This document shows positions 26,289 to 34,464 of a DNA stretch of 37,215 nucleotides, piece by piece (positions within the stretch are counted from its first letter, which is position 1; each line of letters starts with the position of its first letter). The stretch spans positions 1 to 37,215 of the forward strand of contig JAGRCP010000129.1 of assembly GCA_020433455.1 (NCBI GenBank), given 5' to 3'. The position numbers and the translations under genes were made by a program. The DNA comes from Caldilineaceae bacterium (GTDB taxonomy: Bacteria > Chloroflexota > Anaerolineae > Caldilineales > Caldilineaceae). The notes below the pieces were generated by a model. The model saw nothing but the letters and a program-made list of their open reading frames with translations, was not told the DNA's origin and made no database searches.

Positions 26289-26914
26289 GCGAATTCGTCT
26301 TTCGCCGCTGCCAAAATTCGGCCTGCGGATTGCGTTATCCAGCGCCGGCGGATGATCCCCGGGGGGCGGCCTGTCCCCGCTGCGGCGGCGTTACCGTCGT
26401 TGTTGCAACGGCTGCCGGCGGAGCGGAGACGGGCGCAGCCGCCCAAGGCCGCGCCCGGAATGAGCCCCGGATCGCGGCGCTCATAGACAACGTGCGCAGC
26501 CTCTACAACGTAGGCTCGTTCCTGCGCACCGCGGACGGCGCGGGCCTGACCATGCTTCACCTTTGCGGCATTACGCCTACGCCCGCCAATCCCAAGCTGG
26601 GCAAGACGGCCCTGGGTGCGGAAGAGGCTGTCGCCTGGCGCTATCACGCGGACGCAGTCCGGGCGGCCGCGCTCCTGCAGCAGCAGGGCCAGATCATTGT
26701 TGCCCTGGAAACGACGCCGGGCGCGGTCTCCCTCTTCGATTGCCCTGGACTGGACCATGCGGTTCTGGTGGTAGGCAACGAACGGGCCGGCATCGATCCC
26801 GGTATTCTGGAACTGGCGGACCTGTGCGTCGCTATCCCCATGGCGGGCGTTAAGCGTTCGTTAAACGTGGCCACGGCCTTCGGCATCGCCGCGTATGCGT
26901 TGACCGCGGGGTAA
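26285..26914 (+). CDS. SPOUT (TrmH-type) RNA methyltransferase with zinc-ribbon N-terminus
   Basis: Residues 1-40 hold a zinc-ribbon pattern, Cys9, Cys14, Cys30 and Cys33 (the last two in CPRCG). After an Ala/Gly linker comes a compact SPOUT domain: [31 protein letters not shown] and [21 protein letters not shown], the three signature motifs that form the knotted S-adenosylmethionine pocket and carry the catalytic Arg and Asn. The enzyme should 2'-O-methylate an RNA; which RNA is unknown, and the zinc ribbon may replace the usual L30e-like RNA-binding domain. It overlaps the HD gene by four bases and the opposing transglutaminase gene by 54. Confidence 0.88.
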   Translation: MSEFVFRRCQNSACGLRYPAPADDPRGAACPRCGGVTVVVATAAGGAETGAAAQGRARNEPRIAALIDNVRSLYNVGSFLRTADGAGLTMLHLCGITPTPANPKLGKTALGAEEAVAWRYHADAVRAAALLQQQGQIIVALETTPGAVSLFDCPGLDHAVLVVGNERAGIDPGILELADLCVAIPMAGVKRSLNVATAFGIAAYALTAG

Positions 26915-29227
26915 TTCCGTCTGTAACGCGCGCCAATATTCAGCGGCCTGCGCCGCGGCCGCACCTCGCCCCCCGGCCGGACCATACTGCGCATGCGTCG
27001 CCGTTTCCCCCAGGGCCTGAATATTCTGTGCGGTTTGGTCATCAACATCCGCGCCGGCAGGCGCATCTTCCAGCACAAAGTCACTCAAAGCCTGGCCATA
27101 CTCCAGCGTCGTTTCATGCGCCGACATGGGGCGGCCCGCGCGTCCGCCCCAGCGCAACAGGGCTAACCACGGATCGTCAGGTCCGCGCATGCGCCGCAGC
27201 ATCAGGATCGTCAGCCCTCCCAGCAGCGCCCCCGCGGCGAACAGCCCCATGAGCGCCCGCCACTTTTCCCCAATCACGCGCGCGGGCGGATTCGCCTCTT
27301 CCGGCCGCGCGTCGCTCATGCTCTCCATCCCGGCAGCCGGCGCGCCGATCCGGGCCAATGTCGGCCGCCCGCCGGTGGGCTCGAAGGGAATCCAGCCATA
27401 GTCGGGAAAGTAGACTTCGGGCCAGGAATGGGCTTCATCTTCGGTGATGACGTACCGCTGCTCTCGTTCATCCCACGCGCCCACGGCAAAGCCGGTGGCA
27501 AAACGCGTGGGCAGGTCGGCCAGGCGCGCCAGAACCACGAAGGCCGTCGCGTAGTAATCACAGTAGCCGCGCTGCAAATCGAAAAGGAAGTAATCGGCTA
27601 CGTCCGCAACCTCCTCGGGCGGCGGCGGCACGCTCAGGTCGTACTCAAATTGGCGCAGATATTGCTCGATAGCCTGGGCCTTGGCGTAGGGCGACTCCAG
27701 CCCCGCGGTCAGCTCCTGGGCCAGGGCTCGGGTGCGGGGCGTCACGCCGGCGGGCAAGGCCAGGTGAATGGTGTATGCTTCGGGCAGCGGCCGCGCCCCG
27801 CTCCAGCCTGGGGCCGCGGCCAGAGTTGCGTCATCCAGCGCGGGCACGGCCGAGATGATGGTGTAGGTGCGGGCCGTGGCGGAGAGGAGGGCCAGGTCGC
27901 CCGGTCCGCGCTGGACGGCGCGGTAGTCAACGCCCGGCTCCAGCGGTTCACCCGCGGCGTAGAGCGCGCGACCGGTAAAGGTGAGGTCCACGCTCTGTAC
28001 GACCCGCTTGCGCTTCTGTTCGCCGATTCCGGTTACCATTTGGCCGGGACGTCCTTCGATGCGCGTCATTTGAAGAGGATTTTGCCAACCCCGGCCATCA
28101 TATTCAGAGAACGTTGCGCCGCGCATGTAGTAGCCGGGAGGCGCTTGGCCCGGCCCCGCGGACTCATCGGTGCGCACGCGCATGACCTCGCTGCCGGGTA
28201 AATCCCGTTCCCGGGTAATGAGAAACTCGTTGGGCAGCCCGCCCGCCGTCTGTGCGCCCAATAGACCGTTTGCGCCCGTCATATCAGGAAAAAGCCGTTT
28301 GGTTGCCGCATCCAGGCGCGCGTAGACGGGGGCGGTCTGCTGGTAGAACCACCAGGCTAGGCGGTTGTTGCCCACAGCGGGCATCACCGCGGCCAGGGCC
28401 ATGAGCAACAGGCCGATGCCGATGACGGACCAGAGCCGCTCCGCCAGAATCATGGGGCTGTAGTCCAGGCCGCGCGCGGTCCAGCGACGCCGCAGGGCCG
28501 CCTGATCCAGCAGCAGGTGCAGGAGGAGGGCGGCCGCCAACGCACCCAGAAGGGCCCAGCGGCTGCGCGTGGTGTAGAGGAGCGTATTCACCAGCAGGAG
28601 CAGGCTGGGCAGCGCGCTGATTAGTCCCCGTTCGGTGCGGCGGGTGAGCCAGGCCGTCATCATGCCCAGGAGCCAGAGGAGCAGGGCGATGAGGCTTACC
28701 AGCACCAGGTTGTCTTGCGCGGCGCTGCCCTGCTGTACGCCGGTCCACCAGAAGGAGTAGCGGCCGGCAAGGCGCAGGAAATCACCGGTTACCTCTCGGG
28801 CCAGGAGGGACCAGGCCCCGCTGCGGCCGACTTGCCACAGGGAGACGGGGCCGGGCAGCCAGCGTTGCCCCATCTGGGCAATGACGAGCAGTCCCGCGGC
28901 CAGGCTCACGAGGAGGGCCAGGAGCGTCAGCAGGAAGTCAATCGTGCGTTGCTTGCGAGGGGCGTCCAGCAAGGGGCGACGCCAGCCCAATATCAGCCAG
29001 GTGAAAAGCACGCCCAGCGGCGCAATCCATGCGAGCGTAGCCCGGTCTACCGGCAGCCGGCCTGGACCAAGCTCGTAGAAAGACCAGCCCGTAAACCCGG
29101 TCAGGCTCATGGCGGTGATGAGTACGAGCCAGCCCAGCCAGGGCCGCAATGCGCGGATCAACCATAAGCCGAAGCGATAGAGGAGCGTGGCCGGATCTCT
29201 GGAAGCCGGCCCGTCGCGGAGCGCCAT
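26861..29227 (-). CDS. TgpA-like membrane transglutaminase
   Basis: The 788-residue protein has several N-terminal membrane helices (to about residue 300), an exported transglutaminase-like core, another helix (about 680-700, LFAAGALLGGLTILML) and a cytoplasmic tail resembling DUF4129. In the core, Cys556 lies in RGYCDYYATAF and His600 in EDEAHSWPEVYF. The third triad place reads GWIPFEPTGG, so Glu616 stands where Asp is found in most family members. The ATG overlaps the DUF58 stop (TGATG). DUF58-transglutaminase pairs are usually found with a MoxR ATPase, which is not seen here. The substrate is unknown. The last 54 bases overlap the SPOUT gene in the opposite strand. Confidence 0.9.
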   Translation of the reverse strand: MALRDGPASRDPATLLYRFGLWLIRALRPWLGWLVLITAMSLTGFTGWSFYELGPGRLPVDRATLAWIAPLGVLFTWLILGWRRPLLDAPRKQRTIDFLLTLLALLVSLAAGLLVIAQMGQRWLPGPVSLWQVGRSGAWSLLAREVTGDFLRLAGRYSFWWTGVQQGSAAQDNLVLVSLIALLLWLLGMMTAWLTRRTERGLISALPSLLLLVNTLLYTTRSRWALLGALAAALLLHLLLDQAALRRRWTARGLDYSPMILAERLWSVIGIGLLLMALAAVMPAVGNNRLAWWFYQQTAPVYARLDAATKRLFPDMTGANGLLGAQTAGGLPNEFLITRERDLPGSEVMRVRTDESAGPGQAPPGYYMRGATFSEYDGRGWQNPLQMTRIEGRPGQMVTGIGEQKRKRVVQSVDLTFTGRALYAAGEPLEPGVDYRAVQRGPGDLALLSATARTYTIISAVPALDDATLAAAPGWSGARPLPEAYTIHLALPAGVTPRTRALAQELTAGLESPYAKAQAIEQYLRQFEYDLSVPPPPEEVADVADYFLFDLQRGYCDYYATAFVVLARLADLPTRFATGFAVGAWDEREQRYVITEDEAHSWPEVYFPDYGWIPFEPTGGRPTLARIGAPAAGMESMSDARPEEANPPARVIGEKWRALMGLFAAGALLGGLTILMLRRMRGPDDPWLALLRWGGRAGRPMSAHETTLEYGQALSDFVLEDAPAGADVDDQTAQNIQALGETATHAQYGPAGGRGAAAAQAAEYWRALQTELPRGQRIRGDAEGRGHV

Positions 29228-30597
29228 CAGCCCACCTCTTCCTCTACTTCATAACTGACGGCCCCGCCGGTAGGCGTAGAGCGGATAACGGTGCGGGTGC
29301 GGCGATAGGTGATGAGGGGCGGCGGCTTGGCGTCTACGGGCAGCACTTGGCATGGAATGCCGACACGCGCCAGCGCGCGGCGATCAGCGTCTGCGACGTC
29401 CGGTTGGTGGGATGATGCGCCGATCAGGAGCACGCTGCTCTCCAGGCCGGCCCGGCGCAGGCGTACCAGCTCGGCTATGGTCTGCTCATTCGCCTGGGCC
29501 GCAATCACCACCAGCGTGCGGCGTCGGCCCAATCCCGGGCCGCTCCGCCGCAGGAGGTCGTGAAGGGGCATGGACGCGGCCCGGGCGGGAGCCAGTGCGG
29601 CCAGAACCCGCCAGAGTTGGGCCTGGCCTGCTTGGGGCGCAATCCAGAGCGCCTGTTCGGGCAAGCGCTCCGGGTCTGTCGCCGCATCTTGCGCTTGGGG
29701 GCTGGACTCGCTGCCGCTCACCGCCAGGAGCCCCACTGCCCGGGGGCTGCTGCCGGCCAGCAGTTGCGCGGCCAGGCTCACGGCCAGAATGACGGCGTAT
29801 TCCAGGGTGCTGGAATCGCCCGTTCCGCTGTGGGTAGCGGCCTGCATGTCCGCCACAATCCAGACGTCGCCGCTGGGCTCCAGCTCATCTTCCCGCAGCA
29901 TGAAGCGGGCGTGGCGCGCGGTTGCAGGCCAGTGGATGCGCCTCACGTTGTCGCCGGGCAGATAATCGCGCACCATCACTCCGGGTTCCGCCCCCATGAG
30001 CGGACGACGGCGGCGGGCGTCGCCGTCCGTTTGGCCGTGGGGCAAATCGATTTCCGGCAAGCGCAGAACCCGGGGGTAGATAAGGAGTTGCTCTACGTGG
30101 GGAAAGTCAATGGTGAGTCGGAAAAAGTGAAACAGGTCGCCCAGGATCAGGCGGCTGGGGCCCAGGCGGAAGACGCCGCGTCGGCTGCACTCTGCGACGG
30201 TGCGCCAGCGGGTGCGCGTCATGGCATCCACGCTCACTATCCGGCCGGGGTCGTAATCCGGCACGTCCGAATAGTCTTCAAATTCGGCCCAAATGACGGG
30301 TAAGCGCGTCGGGTTGGCGAGCGTGAATTCCTCTTCCATCTGATCGCCGGCAATGAGGAATGCGCCCTGGCGACGGCGGGCCAGGGTAATCTTTCCGGCC
30401 AGGGTCCGCACCCACCAGTAGCCGCTGAAATAGATGCCGCCCAGCACCGTCAGCAGCACAATCCACACGCCGTGGGGCGCCAGCAGATGGGCAATCAGAA
30501 GAAAAGGGAGCGTCCAGAGCGGCCAGGCAATGCGCAGGTCGATGGCGGCTCCCTGGGCAAGACCTCGATTTAAGAGCGTGCGGAGGCGTGCATGCAT
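29227..30597 (-). CDS. DUF58 domain membrane protein
   Basis: From ATG 30597 the protein has 456 residues. Two close membrane helices follow (WPLWTLPFLLIAHLL and VWIVLLTVLGGIYFSGYWW), then a beta-rich region and the DUF58 core GVMVRDYLPGDNVRRIHWPATAR with DVWIVADMQ, a von Willebrand A-like fold in this family. These proteins work with MoxR ATPases and transglutaminases in a poorly known envelope or stress role. The longer frame, to 30753, would read through a promoter-like sequence and begins with unconvincing residues, so I used the internal ATG, which places the first helix near the start. The stop overlaps the transglutaminase start. Confidence 0.85.
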   Translation of the reverse strand: MHARLRTLLNRGLAQGAAIDLRIAWPLWTLPFLLIAHLLAPHGVWIVLLTVLGGIYFSGYWWVRTLAGKITLARRRQGAFLIAGDQMEEEFTLANPTRLPVIWAEFEDYSDVPDYDPGRIVSVDAMTRTRWRTVAECSRRGVFRLGPSRLILGDLFHFFRLTIDFPHVEQLLIYPRVLRLPEIDLPHGQTDGDARRRRPLMGAEPGVMVRDYLPGDNVRRIHWPATARHARFMLREDELEPSGDVWIVADMQAATHSGTGDSSTLEYAVILAVSLAAQLLAGSSPRAVGLLAVSGSESSPQAQDAATDPERLPEQALWIAPQAGQAQLWRVLAALAPARAASMPLHDLLRRSGPGLGRRRTLVVIAAQANEQTIAELVRLRRAGLESSVLLIGASSHQPDVADADRRALARVGIPCQVLPVDAKPPPLITYRRTRTVIRSTPTGGAVSYEVEEEVG

Positions 30598-30634
30598 GAC
30601 GGGCTGCCTGGGAAAGATTGGCGGGCTGCAATCT

Positions 30635-30663
30635 ATCGTATACAATCCCAACGCTTCTGCCAA
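30635..30663 (-). promoter_or_regulatory. Candidate promoter for the DUF58-transglutaminase operon
   Basis: Read on the minus strand, TTGGCA (complement of 30658-30663) and TACGAT (complement of 30635-30640) are 17 bases apart, matching the -35 at 5 of 6 and the -10 at 4 of 6. It lies about 38 bases ahead of the ATG at 30597, which supports that start over the longer frame. Confidence 0.55.
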
Positions 30664-30690
30664 GTAAACAATGGGGCACGCTGAGCGTGT

Positions 30691-30766
30691 GCGGTTGCCA
30701 GACGAATGATGAGTGAGGCGTGAAACGTAAGGCAGGGGCTCGACAACCGCCACGCATCACGTTTCA
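30691..30766. repeat. Degraded seven-base-period repeat with inverted arms
   Basis: Left of centre, GAATGAT, GAGTGAG, GCGTGAA and ACGTAAG follow in seven-base steps (30704-30731); on the right CACGCAT and CACGTTT (30751-30764). TGAAACG (30721-30727) and CGTTTCA (30760-30766) are exact inverses, as are GCGGTTG (30691-30697) and CAACCGC (30744-30750). The block lies between the divergent DUF58 and PyrK-like genes. Confidence 0.6.
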
Positions 30767-30816
30767 AAAAACAGACCATACGGATTCCTGAAGAAGCAAA
30801 GGCAATCACTTCAACC

Positions 30817-31650
30817 ATGAACAACGCGTGGCATGACGGTACGCTGGATGCCGAAATTATCAAAGTGGGGTGCGCAGGCGATGGGGTGCAGATAACGGCG
30901 GCGTTGCCGGCCGGCCTGGCCCGGCCCCTGCCCGCGGGACGCTATTTCCTCGTCCGCTGCGGCGCGCAGAGCCGGGAAGAGCGCCTGTCCGCGTGGTCCA
31001 TCTATGCGCGGCGGGCCCTTTTTGCCGCCCGGGTGACGCGGTTGGACGCTGACCGGGACGCATGGACCCTCCACGCGCAGGATGATGCCCGGGACGCGGG
31101 CGTGGCTTGGCTGCGGGAACGCACGCCGGGGGAAACGCTCAATCTGCTGGGCCCCCTGGGCAATGGATTCCCCGCGCCGGACGCGCCGCAAAATCTGCTC
31201 CTCGTCACCGATTCCCTGCGCCTGCCCCTCCTGGACACGCTGATCCACGCCACGCTGGACCGGGGCGGGCGGGTCACGCTCATCGTCGTTGCGGGAGAAT
31301 GGGCGGATGTCGGGCTGGAGACTTTGCGCAGCGCTTTGCCCATTGCCGCTGAGGTGCGCATGGCCGCGGAGGAAGGCGCGTTGCGGAGTCACTTACAGGA
31401 GACGCTGGTCTGGGCTGACGGCTTGGCCGTGGCGCTGCCCGGCCTTGCGCCGGCCGCGTTGGCCAATTGGGTGCGGGATGCCCGCCTGCGCGTGGAAGAA
31501 GGATTCGCTCAAGTACTCATGCAGGCGGATCTGGTCTGCGGCAGCGGCGCATGCCTGGCCTGCGTCGTCCCCACAGCCGGCGGCGGCCTCACCCGCGCGT
31601 GCGTGAACGGGCCGGTTTTTGATTTGGTGCAAGTAGCAGGTGGCAGGTAG
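30817..31650 (+). CDS. PyrK-like iron-sulfur protein lacking cofactor motifs
   Basis: The C-terminus, LVCGSGACLACVVPT, then TRACVNGPVFDL, is the [2Fe-2S] site of PyrK (Cys241, Cys246, Cys249, Cys262), and the segment LNLLGPLGNGFP is also typical. PyrK is the electron-transfer subunit of dihydroorotate dehydrogenase B and normally binds FAD by an RRPxSI loop and NAD by a GGGIGxxP loop. Here those places read ERLSAWSIYARR and LLLVTDSLRLPLLDTL, so both motifs are lost. Whether FAD is still bound is unclear. No pyrD gene is in the window. The start is uncertain: the ATG has no near ribosome site. It may be a divergent PyrK or a related reductase. Confidence 0.78.
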   Translation: MNNAWHDGTLDAEIIKVGCAGDGVQITAALPAGLARPLPAGRYFLVRCGAQSREERLSAWSIYARRALFAARVTRLDADRDAWTLHAQDDARDAGVAWLRERTPGETLNLLGPLGNGFPAPDAPQNLLLVTDSLRLPLLDTLIHATLDRGGRVTLIVVAGEWADVGLETLRSALPIAAEVRMAAEEGALRSHLQETLVWADGLAVALPGLAPAALANWVRDARLRVEEGFAQVLMQADLVCGSGACLACVVPTAGGGLTRACVNGPVFDLVQVAGGR

Positions 31651-31790
31651 GCAGGTGGCAGGTAGGCAGGTAGGCAGGTGGCAGGTGCGCAGATAGCAGA
31701 GAAAATCCCTATAAGCCCCCAGTCAACATTCAACCCGTAACCTGCAACTTGCCACCTGCTACTTGCCACTCCGCAACCCCGCAACCCCGC
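31629..31790. repeat. Heptamer repeat with 16-bp inverted arms
   Basis: GCAAGTAGCAGGTGGC (31629-31644) and its exact reverse complement (31751-31766) enclose about 106 bases. The left side continues as GCAGGTG and GCAGGTAG units of 7 or 8 bases to about 31700. The right side runs TGCAACT, TGCCACC, TGCTACT and TGCCACT in seven-base steps, then CCGCAAC-type units. It starts inside the end of the PyrK-like gene, whose last residues are repeat-encoded, and reaches the stop of the opposing M23 gene. Confidence 0.9.
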
Positions 31791-31791
31791 C

Positions 31792-32907
31792 TCACCGCAT
31801 CAACACCCCCACCGGATCCACCCGCCGCCCAAAGTCCCGAATTTCAAAGTGAAGATGGGGGCCGGTGCTGTTGCCGGTGGAGCCGACCCGACCGATGGGC
31901 GCGCCCAGGGCGACGATGTCGCCCTCTTTTACCAGCACTTCGGAGAGGTGCGCGTAGACGGTCACATAGTCGATGTTGTGATCGATGATGACCAGATTGC
32001 CGTAGCCCTGGTCGCTCCAACCGGCGCGGATGACCCGGCCCCGGTCCGCGGCGGTGACCAGCGTGCCCGGCCGGGCGGCCACGTCGATAGCCCGGTGCCC
32101 GGCGTGATAATCCTGGGTGAGCCAGCCGTAGAGGGGCCAGACGAAGCTGCCGCTGCCGTAAGGCCAATCCGCGGGTACGGGCACCAGGAGCGCGTCCGGC
32201 CTGTTGGCGCCGCCGACCGGCAGGGCGCCCTGGGCCGCCAGCGCGGCATCCAGCGACGCAAGCTGCTCGCCGGTCGTGCCTACGGGCTGGCGCAGAATCA
32301 TGGGCAGGAGGGAGTCTCCGTCCGCCTCGTCTGGCCCGGGCTCCGCCGGGCGGGGCACGCGCAGATAGCCGCCGCCCGGCAGAACCATAATATCGCTCAG
32401 ACCCGCAGGCAATTCGTTCCAGGCAATCCCGCGCAAATGTGCGGGCGTCGTGGCGTACAGGGCCGCAATGCCCGCCAGGGTTTCGCCCGTCTCTACTGCG
32501 TGGCACTGCTGATCGTCGGGCAGGCGCAGAAGCAAATCCCCAATGACCAGGGGCGATGTCGGATCAAAATCGGGCGTCGCCAGGCAATAGGCGTCAGCCA
32601 GGTCCAGACCGAACTCCACCGCCAGGGTCAGGAGCGTGTCGTCAGGCTTGACCCGCAGATAGCCGTCGGGCGCGGGCGGCAGAGGCGAAGGGGTCGGCGT
32701 GGGCAATAGCAGCGGCGAGGCGGCGGACTGGGATAGAGGCTGGAGCCCGGCGCTCACAGAGAGCAAAGGCGCGGGCCACAGCATAAACAGCAGCCATGCG
32801 CTTAGGCATAACAGCGCGGCCCCGGGCATGCGGCTCTTGGAAAAAAATTGGGGCGCTTGTTGGGGCCGGTGGGATCGCATGGGGGGAAGTGGCTTGGGCT
32901 GGTGCAT
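31792..32907 (-). CDS. LysM-M23 endopeptidase, secreted or anchored
   Basis: Taking ATG 32907, the protein has 371 residues: a positively charged start, a membrane helix (LLCLSAWLLFMLWPAPLL), a Pro/Thr spacer, two LysM-like modules (YLRVKPDDTLLTLAVEFGL and HAVETGETLAGIAALYATT) and a C-terminal M23 domain. HRAIDVA, VYAHLSE and PHLHFEIRD carry the zinc ligands (His and Asp of HxxxD, then HxH) and the catalytic His, so the enzyme should cut peptidoglycan peptide bridges outside the membrane. The start is not decided by any ribosome site; ATGs at 32880 or 32829, or a longer frame to 32985, are possible. Its promoter region abuts degraded transposon DNA. Confidence 0.9.
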   Translation of the reverse strand: MHQPKPLPPMRSHRPQQAPQFFSKSRMPGAALLCLSAWLLFMLWPAPLLSVSAGLQPLSQSAASPLLLPTPTPSPLPPAPDGYLRVKPDDTLLTLAVEFGLDLADAYCLATPDFDPTSPLVIGDLLLRLPDDQQCHAVETGETLAGIAALYATTPAHLRGIAWNELPAGLSDIMVLPGGGYLRVPRPAEPGPDEADGDSLLPMILRQPVGTTGEQLASLDAALAAQGALPVGGANRPDALLVPVPADWPYGSGSFVWPLYGWLTQDYHAGHRAIDVAARPGTLVTAADRGRVIRAGWSDQGYGNLVIIDHNIDYVTVYAHLSEVLVKEGDIVALGAPIGRVGSTGNSTGPHLHFEIRDFGRRVDPVGVLMR

Positions 32908-33060
32908 AGCGGATTGGTCACGAAAACGGGGGATGGCGTTGACAAAGTTTGGCTCTGCGCTTGATTTAACCCGAACGGGCGGCAAGATCGCAAATTTGGC
33001 GGGGACCGGCGGAGCTTACGTACAGTTGCACACAAGACAACGGCTATGCTCCATTCGGTC

Positions 33061-33448
33061 TTGGCCGACATACCACCGCTTGTCGCATTGGATCGTCGCA
33101 TTGGCTCGCCAACTCTCTGACCTGCTCGATGCAGCCTGCCGCACCAGCAGCCTGGTGGAGAATCTCAACGGCCTGTTGAAGCAGTTTCTGTACAACCGTC
33201 GCTCTTTTCTCAGCGCCCAACACTTGCAGAACTACCCTTTTCACCCTCTGGCACAATATGCGGGTCTTTCAGTGGGGAAAACGCCAGGGTATGGGGCCCT
33301 TTCAGTGCGCCCGCATTCAGATGCCGACGACTGGTTGACCTTACTCGGCTACCGGTCCTGCCTGACTCGCTCTACCTTACATCCTGTTGGCTTGGCCGGC
33401 CTTCCTTGTCCTGCCGCCGTCTTGGCGCCCTTGCTCATTCAATTGTAA
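33061..33448 (+). pseudogene. Transposase C-terminal remnant
   Basis: The frame reads CRTSSLVENLNGLLKQF and then LYNRRSFLSAQHLQN, ending near DDWLTLLGYRS. This resembles the C-terminus of transposases whose tail reads SSxVENLNxxLRxxFxLRR followed by HPHWLELLG-like text. Only the last third is present. Upstream the frame becomes meaningless, and a piece in another frame (SVLADIPPLVALDRR) hints at a frameshift. No terminal repeats were found. The exact family is uncertain. Confidence 0.6.
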
Positions 33449-33454
33449 AGATCC

Positions 33455-34264
33455 TCAACTATCTTTTTGAACTATGTCCAAATTCGGGATAAAACGGGTG
33501 TCAAACGTCTGGGCTTCTTCGCTGAACCAAAGTTCTACAGGCAATCGGCACACCAGATCAATGACGACACATATCTTATCCGCTACTTGACCGACCGAGG
33601 CATCTTCCAGAGAGCCAAGTTTGCGAAAGAGTGCTTCCAGTGTCGACCCGTCAGCTACCAGGATGTCGTCAAAATGCTCGCTCGCTACCCGAATGGTAAG
33701 GGGAATCGGCCTTCGCCGTTCTTCCCATCTTGTTCTCAACTCGGGCAGCAGCGCCTTCAAAACCTGCTCGAACAGCTCTGCCGGAAAAGTCAGAAACCGT
33801 TCGCTTAACGCTTGCTGACTCACTTTGACCGTTCTGCACCAGAGTAAATCCTCTCGTGTAAGCATCCGCGTCAGTTCTCTCACCGAGGGTAACTGTCTCC
33901 ACAGGATCGTCAATACCAGTGTAACTATCATCGGCAGATTCAGGATACGAGACCGTATCCCCAGCTGTCGATAGACGGGAATTTGACAAATCCTTTCTGT
34001 GACAGGCTGAATCGTCTGCCGCCCGTCTCTTTTGCGGCCGTTCCGCCGGCTATTCTGCTGTCGTTCCCATCTAAGCAGGTAGGCAAAGATGCTGAATAGA
34101 TAGGCAAGGGCTACTTGTTTATCTGTTGTTTTCTGTCTCTCCCCACAGCTATATTTTTTTTGATCTGAAAACAGTTCGTAAGTAAGAGACCCTTTAGGTC
34201 GCCGGAAGCTTTCACCGCGATACCACCCGCAATTTTTCCTGAAGATTAACCCATCAGATAGCAC
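33455..34264 (-). pseudogene. IS4-like transposase, truncated at the C-terminus
   Basis: The 269-residue frame looks like the N-terminal part of an IS4-family DDE transposase: LPSVRELTRMLTREDLLW, then VSQQALSERFLTFPAELFEQVLKALLPEL, and ILVADGSTLEALFRKLGSL with the first catalytic Asp. It stops after NLDIVQKDS, before the second Asp and the Glu of the DDE triad, where it meets the other remnant at about 33450. So the element was cut and cannot transpose by itself. The start is a GTG at 34264 and may not be the original one. Its base composition is visibly lower in GC than the neighbours. No intact terminal inverted repeats were seen. Confidence 0.75.
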
Positions 34265-34315
34265 TTGATACGCTAGCGTGCAGTGATGCCCCTAACTGCT
34301 GTTGTAAGAAGGTAT

Positions 34316-34399
34316 CTGTATAGGCCCCTCCGGCCCCCTCCGGGAGGGTCTGCGGAAAACATGTCGCTCCCGGAGAGAAACCTCCCGAAGGCTATACAG
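34316..34399. ncRNA. Nested long hairpin, candidate structured leader
   Basis: CTGTATAG (34316-34323) pairs with CTATACAG (34392-34399). Inside, CCTCCGG (34327-34333) pairs with CCGAAGG (34385-34391) with one mismatch, and CTCCGGGAG (34338-34346) pairs exactly with CTCCCGGAG (34367-34375), leaving a 20-base loop. In all about 23 base pairs. It ends 65 bases before the surface protein ATG. It might be a regulatory leader, a transposon end or a terminator; it resembles no riboswitch that I know. Confidence 0.5.
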
Positions 34400-34464
34400 T
34401 AACGTAAGAAGTTTGCTCGTTTGATTCGTGGTTTGTAGATGAGTGAAGAGGAGTGGTGAATAAA

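Noticed and set aside
9639-31790. CRISPR array as an explanation for the tandem repeats
   Set aside because: Units abut without unique spacers of 30 or so bases, and no cas gene is present.
33467-33818. Plus-strand small frames across the IS4-like remnant
   Set aside because: Antisense of the transposase; no recognised motif.
34316-34399. Known riboswitch class (cyclic di-GMP, Moco, cobalamin)
   Set aside because: The conserved core sequences I know for those classes are not present; only the stem pattern is supported.
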